Virus record (IMG/VR): IMGVR_UViG_3300027881_000095
Location: 1-22,043 of that record
Source: a virus
Length of the DNA stretch: 22,043 bases
Direction: 5' to 3' (one strand)
This document shows positions 13,106-21,534 of this stretch, piece after piece. Within the stretch, counting starts at the first letter, position 1. Each line of letters opens with the position of its first letter. Both the position numbers and the translations under genes were made by a program. The notes under the pieces are model-generated. The model saw nothing but the letters and a program-made list of their open reading frames with translations, did not search any database and had not been told where the DNA came from.

Positions 13106-14287
13106 ATGGGGATAACGACGAGTGACGTGCTGCTGCTGGCGGCGCGCTACGGGGCAAAGAAAGTCGAGGAGCAGTCTGATCTGTCCGCGCCTTTCGCTGC
13201 CAAAGAGATGACAACGATCAAACAAGAAGGACAGACCGGGTACGTCACGATCAAGACGGGCGGATTGTCCTCGACACAGTTCCTTGCGGACGGGGCAGCC
13301 CTTCCAACGGGAAGCAACATTCAACCACTGCAGATGACTTATATTCCTCGGCACCTTGTGACGCGTTTGACGTTGCCACGAGGTGGATTGGAGCTTTGTA
13401 AAGACGTCAAAGATGGCGTGGCTCTGGTCATGGAGGAACTCGACACTGCTGCAAGTGACGTCGCCAGACAAAAAGGTCGCGCGGTGTTCACTTCGCAGAT
13501 CACGCTTGCTACCGAGTGTAGTGCCAACGCTGGCTCCTCGATCACCGTCAGCGACGCTCTTGGGTATCGCATCGGTGCTACGGTTACCCTTGGCTCTCAG
13601 GCAACTCCGGCAACCAGGGAGACTGCGGTTGTTGAGTCGGTTGACTTCGTGTCTGGCGTAATCACCTTTACGGCGGCGCTGCCTGTCTCCATCACCGGCC
13701 TCTCCGCCGCCGACGTCATCGCCTTCCTCGGCAACGCGGAAAGCAACTCTCCCGAGAGCCTTGACAACGTCACATCTGCCTCGGCGGACGTGTATGGCAA
13801 GTCTGCTTCGGACGCTGGCTTTGAAGAGTGGAAGGGAACGCAGGTCGCGTCCGGTGGTACCATCAGCACCGGCTCATTGCGTGAGATCCACGATCAGATC
13901 CGTATCCGACGAGGACAGGAGATCGATTGTGTCGTGACCAACCCGATTCAGATGACCAACTATCTGGATCTGTTCACCAGCAACGAGCGCTTTCAGCGTG
14001 GGGACGTTCTTGACAACTACGCCCTTCTGCCGACTTTTGACGGCAAGAAGTTCGTGGTTGACCCGAACTGCCCGCGGTCCAAGGCCTACCTTGTAAACAA
14101 GAAGGACGTTTTGATCCACGAGTTCCGAGCCTTTGGCCCGGTTGTCGACGGGGACAAGCGCTCCAGCGGTATGGGGGCGGCTATCGTCTCCCAGAATACA
14201 TTTAGCTGGGATGTCCAGATGCACGAGTCGATGAACCTCCGGGTTCTTCATCGCGCAGGCTGCGGCGCCCTGACTGGCTTGACCTGA
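13106..14287 (+). CDS. major capsid protein (393 aa)
   Basis: The main shell protein, presumably of HK97 fold. Evidence is position after the scaffold, AGGAGG 5 bases before the ATG (expected for the most abundant virion protein), length, and typical coat pattern: an early helix (VLLLAARYGAKKVEEQSDL), an acidic/hydrophobic N-terminal part, then LREIHDQIRIRRGQEIDCVVTNP, DGKKFVVDPNCP, KAYLVNKKDVLIHEFRAFGP and a C-terminal HESMNLRVLHRAGCG strand. Residues about 150-210 (GYRIGATVTLGS, VVESVDFVSGVITFTAALP) look like an inserted beta-barrel, similar in place and style to insertion domains of P22-like coats. It is probably made from the same message as the scaffold, 9 bases apart. Confidence 0.88.
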   Translation: MGITTSDVLLLAARYGAKKVEEQSDLSAPFAAKEMTTIKQEGQTGYVTIKTGGLSSTQFLADGAALPTGSNIQPLQMTYIPRHLVTRLTLPRGGLELCKDVKDGVALVMEELDTAASDVARQKGRAVFTSQITLATECSANAGSSITVSDALGYRIGATVTLGSQATPATRETAVVESVDFVSGVITFTAALPVSITGLSAADVIAFLGNAESNSPESLDNVTSASADVYGKSASDAGFEEWKGTQVASGGTISTGSLREIHDQIRIRRGQEIDCVVTNPIQMTNYLDLFTSNERFQRGDVLDNYALLPTFDGKKFVVDPNCPRSKAYLVNKKDVLIHEFRAFGPVVDGDKRSSGMGAAIVSQNTFSWDVQMHESMNLRVLHRAGCGALTGLT

Positions 14288-14293
14288 TAAACA

Positions 14294-14326
14294 GCAGGGG
14301 GGGGATCTAAACGGTCCCTCCCCTGC
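14294..14326 (+). terminator. strong hairpin after the major capsid gene
   Basis: A 12-bp stem (14294-14305 with 14315-14326, GCAGGGGGGGGA against TCCCTCCCCTGC) has one G-U pair and a 9-base loop. It starts 7 bases after the capsid stop. No clear U-run follows (the next bases are GGTGGTTATATG), so it is not a textbook intrinsic terminator. It could be a partial terminator, or protect the 3' end of the capsid message. It also lies directly in front of the next ribosome binding site. Confidence 0.65.
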
Positions 14327-14335
14327 GGTGGTTAT

Positions 14336-14725
14336 ATGATTCCATCTCCACGTTCCATTGGCAGGGTTGTGGCTCGAGAGTCTCGACGCTTTCGCTTTGG
14401 CCGCTACGGTCTCAAGGCAGACGTCAGGCCCACAAGGTGCTGCGTTGCCCAGGAGATCGCAATCAAGTTCACGCGCCTGATCCCGGGGCTTACGGTCATA
14501 GAGCCCTACGAGACCGTGGTCGCAGAGGTTGGTCCGCATTACCAGTGGCGCAACATCCGTCTGGCACAGAGGCACCCACAGGCCAAGATCATCGCCGCGT
14601 ATGAGCTCGCAAGGGCTTACGACCGGGCACAGCAAGAGGCAAAGAGCCGCGACCTCAACGAAGAGATCGAGGACTACGCAGCGCACCTGTTCGCAGATAG
14701 ACCCTTCATCAGCATGCCGAGGTAG
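14336..14725 (+). CDS. hypothetical virion-associated protein (129 aa)
   Basis: ATG 14336 follows the hairpin by 9 bases with a weak GGTGG as ribosome binding site. The N-terminus is strongly basic (SIGRVVARESRRFRFGRYG), the middle has beta-like hydrophobic runs (GLTVIEPYETVVAEVG), and the C-terminal 50 residues are helical and acidic (AAYELARAYDRAQQEAK). No family is recognised. Placed between the capsid and adaptor genes, it is probably a head-completion, capsid-cement or neck component. This is from gene order only. Confidence 0.55.
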   Translation: MIPSPRSIGRVVARESRRFRFGRYGLKADVRPTRCCVAQEIAIKFTRLIPGLTVIEPYETVVAEVGPHYQWRNIRLAQRHPQAKIIAAYELARAYDRAQQEAKSRDLNEEIEDYAAHLFADRPFISMPR

Positions 14726-14727
14726 AC

Positions 14728-15426
14728 ATGGGGTACACGCTCGGAGAGGCGAAAACGCGCATCCTCACAGACCTTCTGGACGATCCTGACAAGGTTCGCT
14801 GGGATGACGCTGCCGTTGTGCGAGCCGTCAGGCCTGCGATATCCAGATGTGCGAATCTGTATGTCTCTCACGGTGGGGATAAGCTGAGAGAGAACGCCAC
14901 ACAGGACCTCGGTGTTACCACCCCAGCAGGATCGTTTATCTGGGACGCGTGGGTAGGGTCGTCCCCCTCGGAGTGGATCGGCTCAAGGCATGTCTCGCTT
15001 GTCCACTCCAGCGGCGTTGAGCAGCCCCTGAAGGCGATCCGCCCACAGGACGCAAGGGTGAAATACACCGGCTCCGGCACCGTGAAGCAAAGTGTGATGG
15101 GCAAGCTGGTGTTCCCCACGGTTGACGCAGACTACCTTGTGTCGCCTTCGACTGGGGACGCAGGGAACGTCGGCGGTGCATTCGACGACTGGGTCTGTGT
15201 CACCGCTGCCCTCGACATGGAGTCCAAGGAAAGAGAAAAACCATCGAGAAGGCTGGAGCACCAGGAAGCAAGGCTCAGAGAGGCGGCGCTTGGGCAAATC
15301 AACAGCCCGGCAACGTCTAGGTTCCCAGGAAAGTCCGGCTTCCACCCTACGCTTTATTACGCCATAGACGAAACCGTGCTTGTGCACCCCTTCAACTACC
15401 GCATCTGCCAGCTATACATCCGGTAA
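14728..15426 (+). CDS. head-to-tail adaptor-like protein (232 aa)
   Basis: This protein probably docks on the portal and forms the upper tail or neck ring. Its N-terminal 50 residues (LGEAKTRILTDLLDD, VRWDDAAVVRAVRPAISRC) follow the pattern of gp6/gp4-type adaptors, in which a helix ends in Leu-x-Asp-Pro/Asp, then Trp-x-Asp, then a helical segment. The middle is beta-rich, and a later helix (VCVTAALDMESKEREKPSRR) matches the second half of such adaptors, where a long helix binds the portal. It starts 2 bases after the previous stop and ends in TAATG shared with the first beta-helix gene. Position downstream of the coat gene also fits. Confidence 0.7.
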   Translation: MGYTLGEAKTRILTDLLDDPDKVRWDDAAVVRAVRPAISRCANLYVSHGGDKLRENATQDLGVTTPAGSFIWDAWVGSSPSEWIGSRHVSLVHSSGVEQPLKAIRPQDARVKYTGSGTVKQSVMGKLVFPTVDADYLVSPSTGDAGNVGGAFDDWVCVTAALDMESKEREKPSRRLEHQEARLREAALGQINSPATSRFPGKSGFHPTLYYAIDETVLVHPFNYRICQLYIR

Positions 15427-16160
15427 TGTTTCAACGACCTCGGCGCCAGGTCCTCAACGCGCTGCAGCCCTCGCAGCACAAGGTAGAAGTGCGCAACGAG
15501 GGAGACTTTCTTCGCGGCATAACCACAGCACAGGAGAGATACGCCCGGCAGGACAAGACGATCCCCCCAGGCTTTCTCTTCGAGATCGTAGAGCCGCTCG
15601 TCATCACGAACACCATCATCATTCCGGTCGACACACCCGGCGTCACAGTGTGGTCCCCTGCAAGACTCTCGATCACGGCAACCAAAGATATGGACAAGCT
15701 CTTTGAGATCCGGGCCGAGAACTGCACCTTCAGCAACCTGTCCGTGAACGATACGAACGCCAAGGACATCGGCATGATGTTCCACCTGGCAGACACCGCA
15801 CGCTTCGCGACCATCGAGAACATCACGGCACATGGGCAGCGCTTCGTGGGTGGCAGCGCGACTCCACCCCAAAACACCGTGGTCTCCAACTGCCTCTTCG
15901 TCCTCAAAAGCTCCGGGTCTGTCCTAGAGCCTGCTGTCCTGGCGGGGTCAATCGGCAAGGTGGTGGACAATGTTGTCCCCAGGAGGATCGACTGCACCGG
16001 CCGTGAGACGGCGATCACGGGGAACGCGGTCCCAGGGATAACGGTTTATGGTGGGGGCGTGTCGGGCGCGTGCTCAATCGCCAACAATATGCTGAGTGGG
16101 TCCACCATTGACACTACTGGCGCAGCCTTTGGATGCGTCATCTCGGGGAACGTACCATGA
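15426..16160 (+). CDS. beta-helix protein 1, tailspike-like (244 aa)
   Basis: The start shares its first base with the adaptor stop (TAATG). After a short basic N-terminus (MFQRPRRQVLNALQPS), the protein has repeated short strands with Asn, Thr, Gly and Val at turns (TFSNLSVNDTNAKDIGMMFHL, NCLFVLKSS, SIANNMLSGSTIDTTG, CVISGNV), the look of a right-handed parallel beta-helix as in pectate lyases and tailspikes. It ends on a typical strand-turn, ISGNVP, without a cap domain. The beta-helix may continue functionally in the next protein. Enzymatic residues cannot be assigned. Likely role: tail-associated or capsid-surface sugar binding or depolymerase. Confidence 0.7.
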   Translation: MFQRPRRQVLNALQPSQHKVEVRNEGDFLRGITTAQERYARQDKTIPPGFLFEIVEPLVITNTIIIPVDTPGVTVWSPARLSITATKDMDKLFEIRAENCTFSNLSVNDTNAKDIGMMFHLADTARFATIENITAHGQRFVGGSATPPQNTVVSNCLFVLKSSGSVLEPAVLAGSIGKVVDNVVPRRIDCTGRETAITGNAVPGITVYGGGVSGACSIANNMLSGSTIDTTGAAFGCVISGNVP

Positions 16161-17305
16161 CGATTGCCGGGACAGACAAGGACATCGTCGCCGGGAGGAC
16201 CGGCAACACACTCTTCGTAGACGCACAATGGGGCGAAGACACTACGAAGGGACTGCGGGAATACTCAAACAGGCCCTTCAAAACCATCATGGCCGCAATC
16301 AACGCCGCTACCGCAGGGGACACGGTGTTCGTCATGCCCGGCGAGTACGATGAAGAGACCGGGGTTGACTGCAAGGACGGCGTCTCCATCGTGGGCCAAA
16401 GCCAAGACAAGTGCGTCATAACGGCCACACTCGTAGTCGCAGCCAATGAAGAAGTGGTGTTGATGGCTGAAAATATGACGCTACAGAACTTCACCATAAT
16501 CTCTGACCCAGACCCTGCACTGGTCGGAACAGGTCTCCGCTTCCCAGCCGGTGGGGCCAACGCGAACAGCACCGCCAGAAACATCACAATCAAAACAGCG
16601 GCAGGGAAAAACGCCAGCGGGATCTCAGACCAAACAACCACTGCGGGGCTAGGTTTCGACCGGTCTCGCGCGATGCTAGACAATGTCACCACTGCGGCAA
16701 GCGGGCTAACGAACGGGTACATCAAATCCGGCGTAGGCAGCACCGCGATACGAAACTGCACATTCCAGGGCTTCGTTGGATGCAGCATCGCGGCCGGAAC
16801 AGTTGACATCCGCGCATGCACCTTCATTGGATATCTCGGGTTCAGCGTCGGAGCAGGAGGAGCCGTCTACGTTGACCGGGGCACGACCTGGACGAACCTG
16901 ACAAACGCCGGAACCCTCAACCGAGCCGCGGGGTATCTCGCTGACGACATGGTGACCGTTCAGGCAACATCTGACATTGTCATAAACGCCGCAGACACGC
17001 TCCTCCTAACGCTTCCCCCAATAGCAGCAAACCAAAACCCCGTGCACGTCCACTTCACAACGGGCCTCGACCGTCCTGGAGTTGGCAACCGAGTTGGAAC
17101 ATTCAAGCTCTTCAGAGATGGCCTCGAAATAAACGTCCTGGACAGATACGAGCAACGCCTACGCACCGCAGACGACGAGTGGACCACCAGCATGCACTGG
17201 GTTGACGAGGCGCCCGGGAACACACCCGTCTACACAATCATGGCCACAGCGAGTGGCACCAACTACCGGGCACACTTCAACCGGCGAGCAACGGCAACGA
17301 TATGA
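16157..17305 (+). CDS. beta-helix protein 2, tailspike-like (382 aa)
   Basis: ATG 16157 overlaps the previous stop (ATGA); the frame is open to 16133 but an earlier start would only add shadow. Residues 17-75 (NTLFVDAQWGEDTTKG, RPFKTIMAAINAATAGDTVF) are the standard entry into a pectate-lyase-like beta-helix, followed by rungs such as GVSIVGQSQDKCVI and MTLQNFTIIS through about residue 250. Residues about 265-382 form a different, compact beta domain (VHVHFTTG, LFRDGLEINVLDRYEQRL, MHWVDEAPGNTPVYTIMA), like the small beta-sandwich heads at tips of tail spikes. A Cys in CKDGVSIVG and one in DKCVI may be buried. Likely a second tailspike or fibre component binding or degrading host glycans. Confidence 0.75.
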   Translation: MTIAGTDKDIVAGRTGNTLFVDAQWGEDTTKGLREYSNRPFKTIMAAINAATAGDTVFVMPGEYDEETGVDCKDGVSIVGQSQDKCVITATLVVAANEEVVLMAENMTLQNFTIISDPDPALVGTGLRFPAGGANANSTARNITIKTAAGKNASGISDQTTTAGLGFDRSRAMLDNVTTAASGLTNGYIKSGVGSTAIRNCTFQGFVGCSIAAGTVDIRACTFIGYLGFSVGAGGAVYVDRGTTWTNLTNAGTLNRAAGYLADDMVTVQATSDIVINAADTLLLTLPPIAANQNPVHVHFTTGLDRPGVGNRVGTFKLFRDGLEINVLDRYEQRLRTADDEWTTSMHWVDEAPGNTPVYTIMATASGTNYRAHFNRRATATI

Positions 17306-17559
17306 AAATCTACAGAATGCAAATCTGCGCATACTCTGGAGTGCCCACCGTTGACGAGGGTGAAGAGACCATTGTGACCGGCAACCAAGATCTCACCAGC
17401 CTCTGGGCCGAATACATGCTCATTGACGACGAGGGCCAGCCGACGCCCACCGTCAACGGCACTCACGTCAACCGCTTCCAGCTTGACTCCACGTTCGACC
17501 TGCCGCTTGACCAGCTCTGGCAGAGCCTCATTGCAACCATTGAGGGGCTGGAACAATGA
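17302..17559 (+). CDS. hypothetical protein (85 aa)
   Basis: Both borders are ATGA overlaps, so it is tightly coupled between the second beta-helix gene and the hub-like gene. The product begins with a beta strand (KIYRMQICAYSG), is acidic overall, and ends in a helix (LDQLWQSLIATIEGLEQ). No family is recognised. By position it is probably a small tail or fibre-attachment component or an assembly chaperone for the preceding spike, but nothing in the sequence shows this directly. Confidence 0.6.
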   Translation: MKIYRMQICAYSGVPTVDEGEETIVTGNQDLTSLWAEYMLIDDEGQPTPTVNGTHVNRFQLDSTFDLPLDQLWQSLIATIEGLEQ

Positions 17560-19034
17560 AGATCAACATTGCAGACATGACGCAGCGCAACATCCGAAAG
17601 CTCCCAAGCCAGGAGATCGGTGTGCGTCCTGGCTTCAGGCGGCTGTTCTCCGCTGGGGCTGGGCGAACGATTGTCTCTGCGTTCTCTGTGAAGAACATCC
17701 ACAGTGAGGAGGTCCGTCATTATATTGTCGATTCGGCGACAGATGAGACTGCCTTTGTGAGTGGCTCTGCCGACCCAAAGATCACGATCTATGACGAGAA
17801 CTTCGTCCCCTGGCAAGTCTACGACATTCGGTCGAACAAGCGCCCCTCGGTGGTGACGCATGCGGTCATCATTGACCAGATCATGATCTCCTCCCCTGAC
17901 TTCGATACCGTCTGGGGCATCGTAGGATCGGCCCTAACGCGCGCGGAGAAGGTGGACAGTGTCAACCCGGCGACAACGGCCTTAGACGTTCCACGTGGAA
18001 TCTGTGCGGCCTGGACGCATAGATGTGTCATCGCCGATGGCCCCAACATCTACGTTTCGGATGGCGTGACTCTGCAGGGCGGCTCCCCTCGCACGTTCGT
18101 GGCGTTCAACGTGCAGGCTGTGTCGGCTGGTCCCATCTACGGGATGCATGTCACCGCTGGCGGGAGCCTGGTTGTGTGTGCGACTGAGGGGGTCTTCGCC
18201 TTGCCTGAGTCTGCGAATGCTTCCGGGCAGATCGTGCTACCTGACTGGCAGAAGCTAAGCGACCACCAGACCCTCAGCTACAACAGCAGCGCCCACGCGC
18301 TCGGGCGTCTCTATGGCCTCACCCGCCGTGGTTTCGCCTTGATAGATCAAGAAATGGGCACCGAGGTCCCCCTGGACGACCCATATCAACCGCGAGGCTA
18401 CGGCCGCAGGGTTCAGAGGCCTGACTGGCGGGAGGGGCGGATTTACCCAACCCAGCGCGGGCCACTGTGCACGGACGAGGTGGGCGCATTTCACCTGGCA
18501 GACATCCATGAGAGCCAAAGGTCCTGGCACACCATGACCCACGACCAGGAAGAAGCGAAGGTTCGTGGCACACTGCGTCAAAGAGATGGCGACGAGCTGC
18601 TTGTGACGGAGCAGGGCGTTTATCGTTGGGAGGGCAACTTCGACGGGGTGACCGCCCTAGACTCGGAGAACGCGGACGAGGTCCAGGGTGTCGCCGCGCA
18701 CACTGTGCAGGCACCGCCAGAGTCGAGCCCAACCGTTCGATATCTGCACGTCGGAGCAGACAATACGTCTGGGAATATCCTCATGGCCCACCGCGGAACC
18801 AAGCGCGACGCACCAGGCAGCGGTACGCAGAGGGGGCTCGTGATCGGGACCAGCAGCTGGGACACGGGCGAGACATATATGCCGCCAGCACTGCGTAGTT
18901 TGCGTGGCGCTTACGCGGACCCCACCGACGATGTGGCCATTGAGGTTGGCGCCGAGAAGCCCCTCACGCGAATCAACACAGCTTGCGAGGTACAGGTCGA
19001 GGGAATCGACGTACAGCGCCCAACGGGTAGATAA
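17556..19034 (+). CDS. tail hub-like protein, beta-propeller-like (492 aa)
   Basis: The size (492 aa), the beta-rich repeats and the gene order (adaptor, spikes, then this) resemble the P22 gp10-type tail hub, which closes the tail channel and holds spikes. Repeating blade-like units can be read: KITIYDENFVPWQVYD, VIIDQIMISSPDFDTVWG, RCVIADGPNIYVSDGV, SLVVCATEGVFALPES, RLYGLTRRGFALIDQ, ELLVTEQGVYRWEG. These have the alternating hydrophobic strand and D/G turn pattern of beta-propellers. This is a pattern-level assignment, not a homology result. The ATGA and TAATG overlaps at its ends suggest coupled expression with its neighbours. Confidence 0.65.
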   Translation: MKINIADMTQRNIRKLPSQEIGVRPGFRRLFSAGAGRTIVSAFSVKNIHSEEVRHYIVDSATDETAFVSGSADPKITIYDENFVPWQVYDIRSNKRPSVVTHAVIIDQIMISSPDFDTVWGIVGSALTRAEKVDSVNPATTALDVPRGICAAWTHRCVIADGPNIYVSDGVTLQGGSPRTFVAFNVQAVSAGPIYGMHVTAGGSLVVCATEGVFALPESANASGQIVLPDWQKLSDHQTLSYNSSAHALGRLYGLTRRGFALIDQEMGTEVPLDDPYQPRGYGRRVQRPDWREGRIYPTQRGPLCTDEVGAFHLADIHESQRSWHTMTHDQEEAKVRGTLRQRDGDELLVTEQGVYRWEGNFDGVTALDSENADEVQGVAAHTVQAPPESSPTVRYLHVGADNTSGNILMAHRGTKRDAPGSGTQRGLVIGTSSWDTGETYMPPALRSLRGAYADPTDDVAIEVGAEKPLTRINTACEVQVEGIDVQRPTGR

Positions 19035-19525
19035 TGCCAACACCATTCACAAGCCCCATCTCTGCCACAGAGCTCCAGACCAACTTCGACGCACACACGT
19101 CTGCTTTGACCACGCAGGCCACGGAGGGCCAGAAGTACCAGCAGATGGAGGTCGAGGTTGACTTCCTCGGCTCCGGCACCGAGATCTTCACGCGCACCTG
19201 CGACTTCACTCCGCAGGATGACCTGGAACTGATCGCATTAGGCCTGAGCAAAGAGGGCGGGGTCGGCGGGATCCTTATCTCCCTAGAACTAAAGCAACAA
19301 GGCGACAGCACTGAGTACGCGCTCGACAAGGAGTGGAAGGTCTCGTTCACCACTGCAGGCCTTGGCGCAGAGCATTCAAGGACAGGGTTCATTGACCCAA
19401 CGGGAGATCGTCTCACGCTCAAGCGCGGGGTGACGTACTCCCTAGAACTCACAAGCGATACGGTCGCAGCTATAGACCGGGTCTATGGGTTTATCCTCCT
19501 GAAAAGCCGGAGGAGACGTAGATGA
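19034..19525 (+). CDS. beta-rich structural protein (163 aa)
   Basis: The start shares a base with the hub stop (TAATG). The first 30 residues are Thr/Ser-rich and helical (ATELQTNFDAHTSALTTQA), a likely attachment segment. Residues about 35-160 are a beta-sandwich-like domain (QMEVEVDFLGSG, GILISLELKQQG, GVTYSLELTSDTVAAI). The C-terminus is LLKSRRRRR; this arginine run is explained at least in part by the Shine-Dalgarno GGAGGAG of the next gene lying inside the last codons. No catalytic motif is seen. Probably a tail fibre, spike or capsid accessory protein. Confidence 0.55.
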   Translation: MPTPFTSPISATELQTNFDAHTSALTTQATEGQKYQQMEVEVDFLGSGTEIFTRTCDFTPQDDLELIALGLSKEGGVGGILISLELKQQGDSTEYALDKEWKVSFTTAGLGAEHSRTGFIDPTGDRLTLKRGVTYSLELTSDTVAAIDRVYGFILLKSRRRRR

Positions 19526-20460
19526 TATCCCTCATGCCCCACACGTTCCGCACGGGCGAGACGCTGGACCCGGAGCGCATCAACGACTCCCTCCTCGCGG
19601 CAGAGGTGGACGTGTCGGATGTGCTCGACCAGCGCTTCACGTACAGCCAGGCGGCGTATGATATCGGGGCTGTGACCCAGGCAGACACAGACGACCTCAG
19701 GAGCATCTTCCTGCAACTGCCGCCAGGTATCGCCCTCCAGGTTGTCGGGGTTGAGTTCATCTTCTACGAGAGCACGGGGGCCGTGCCCTGGACGATCACC
19801 CCCAGCATCACGGGCCTGCTGCCGGCCACCGCCACACCCACGGCAATCGACACGCGCACCGTTGCCATGTCTCGCGGCGTGGGGAACCTGGCGAACCTTG
19901 GCGGGCTGGGCGTGACCCTGTCTGCCCCTTCAGCTTCAACGATCTCCGGGGGGCGTATCATCGTGCACTTTCGCGGGGACAGGGGAGCCAATGCGGCGAA
20001 CTATAGGTCCTACAAGCCCATACAACTGAACGCGGGGAGCGCCGATACGGCCGCCGTCTTGGATGCAACATTGGACAATATCGGCACATCCGTGGCTGAC
20101 AGCGCGGCTGCAACTACAGACCTGCGCGTGCACTCCTACTCGAAGAGAAACATCCCGGCTGGCACTTATGAGTGGCGGCTCCCCTCTACGGGGGCGCGCT
20201 TCATATCGCTTCACACGTGGCTTTGCGCATCGGCAGGCAGTGTCAACTGGATCGTGAGAAACGAGGCTGCAGCGGGAGCGGTCGCCCAGTACACCGTTGG
20301 CAACGCCGCAGCCGGAACTGGGTCTACGGACTACAACAGCGCCTCCTCGGTGGTGACACAATCTCTGAACAACCCTCTAACCTTCGCCGATGACTGGACA
20401 GTTGAACTGGTGGTCACTGGCGGAGTAGAGCTTGCATATGCAGTGCTCTATTCGAGTTGA
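19522..20460 (+). CDS. tail fibre/collar-like structural protein (312 aa)
   Basis: The ATG overlaps the previous stop (ATGA) and has GGAGGAG about 8 bases upstream. The N-terminal 45 residues (HTFRTGETLDPERINDSLLAA) look like a short anchor segment found at the start of phage fibre proteins, where a helix begins with an Asn-Asp pair. The rest is two beta-rich domains: about 60-150 (ALQVVGVEFIFYEST, SGGRIIVHFRG) and about 160-312 (LRVHSYSKRNIPAGTYEWRL, FISLHTWLCASAGS, DDWTVELVVTGG). The product probably sits on the virion surface and contacts the host. Family identity is not certain. Confidence 0.6.
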   Translation: MISLMPHTFRTGETLDPERINDSLLAAEVDVSDVLDQRFTYSQAAYDIGAVTQADTDDLRSIFLQLPPGIALQVVGVEFIFYESTGAVPWTITPSITGLLPATATPTAIDTRTVAMSRGVGNLANLGGLGVTLSAPSASTISGGRIIVHFRGDRGANAANYRSYKPIQLNAGSADTAAVLDATLDNIGTSVADSAAATTDLRVHSYSKRNIPAGTYEWRLPSTGARFISLHTWLCASAGSVNWIVRNEAAAGAVAQYTVGNAAAGTGSTDYNSASSVVTQSLNNPLTFADDWTVELVVTGGVELAYAVLYSS

Positions 20461-20462
20461 AC

Positions 20463-21524
20463 ATGCCAAGCTACAAAGCCCTCTTTAATCAGTACGGGGA
20501 CCAGCCTCGCCAAAAGCAGCCCATGCAGATGGATGCGCTCAAGGCAGCACAGAGCAGCATGCAGCCTCGGACGCCTACGTCCAACAATGCGATGCAGGGG
20601 ATCGGAGCATCTGTGACCGCGATGCAAAGGGCGCAGCAGCTTGCGACACCGAAGGCTCAGGCCTACCGGCTGGCAGCGGCGCAGACAAAGGGACAGGGGC
20701 CGACACTGGCCCCGGGCGGCCCGGGTGGCAGCGTATACAACCCGATTGGTGAGCAGCAGATGCCGCCAGAGGTGCTGCAGCAAAGGAGCGCGTTCAGCTT
20801 CCCCGAGCCTCCAACGGACAAGCTCCCCCTGAACGAATACGCAGGTCAGGAGCCCCACCTCCCGAGCTTTCTCGACAAGGAATATACACCCCCGAGCCCA
20901 TACGGGGCTCCAGCGTCCATGGGCCCCACATCACCTCGCGAGGACTCCCCGTTCGATCCCCTTGCAGGCACCGATACCCCCGACATCATAGAGGAGTGGG
21001 CGAGACAACAGTTTAGTGGCCCCAGGGATCTGGAGGAGGAAACGGCCTACCTCGAGACTATGGGGGATCGGAACCTTGGACAGGCCCTGGCAGATGCTCG
21101 TGGCCGCTGGGGCGCAATGGGGCTCGGCGGCGCAGGGATGGCAGGCGAGGGAGACCTTGCCACCCAAATGGCACTGGCAACGTCGGGCAAGGTGTTCGAC
21201 CTAGAGCAAGCTGCCCGCGACGAGGCGCTGAGGAACGCCCTGGGTGCCTCTAGCATATACGAGGGCACGAGACGGGGTAATCTTGCCGACGAGGCCTTCA
21301 ACATGGGCGCGGACTTGATATACCCAGACCGCCACGACGTGCCACCGACGCGAGAAGAGGCGCTGGCAGAGGCCGAGAGGCAGATGGAGTTGATGGCCGA
21401 ACTCTCCGAGCGCATAGCCCGAGGTGAATTCGGGGACGACGAAACGACACCATATTGGAAGCCGGGCGGAGAGGGCCAGCGAGAGACTCTTCTTGACCTC
21501 AAGTCATATGGCTGGCCGGCCTAG
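20463..21524 (+). CDS. Pro/Gln-rich probable internal virion protein (353 aa)
   Basis: ATG 20463 lies 2 bases after the previous stop; a TTG at 20457 could add two residues. No strong Shine-Dalgarno is visible, so translation may depend on ribosomes finishing the upstream gene. The N-terminal 130 residues are Gln, Pro and Met-rich and look disordered (NQYGDQPRQKQPMQM, PPEVLQQRSAFSFPEPP). The remainder is acidic and helical (LEEETAYLETMGDRNLGQAL, ALAEAERQMELMAELSERI). A Gly/Ala-rich stretch around GAMGLGGAGMAGEG may insert into membranes. Style and position near the end of the tail genes match proteins stored in the head and ejected with the DNA in podoviruses, but this is inference. Confidence 0.55.
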   Translation: MPSYKALFNQYGDQPRQKQPMQMDALKAAQSSMQPRTPTSNNAMQGIGASVTAMQRAQQLATPKAQAYRLAAAQTKGQGPTLAPGGPGGSVYNPIGEQQMPPEVLQQRSAFSFPEPPTDKLPLNEYAGQEPHLPSFLDKEYTPPSPYGAPASMGPTSPREDSPFDPLAGTDTPDIIEEWARQQFSGPRDLEEETAYLETMGDRNLGQALADARGRWGAMGLGGAGMAGEGDLATQMALATSGKVFDLEQAARDEALRNALGASSIYEGTRRGNLADEAFNMGADLIYPDRHDVPPTREEALAEAERQMELMAELSERIARGEFGDDETTPYWKPGGEGQRETLLDLKSYGWPA

Positions 21525-21534
21525 CGAGGAAGCA

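Noticed and set aside
19501-19522. Poly-arginine C-terminus (RRRRR) as a DNA-binding tail
   Set aside because: The arginine codons coincide with the GGAGGAG Shine-Dalgarno of the next gene, so the run is likely a by-product.
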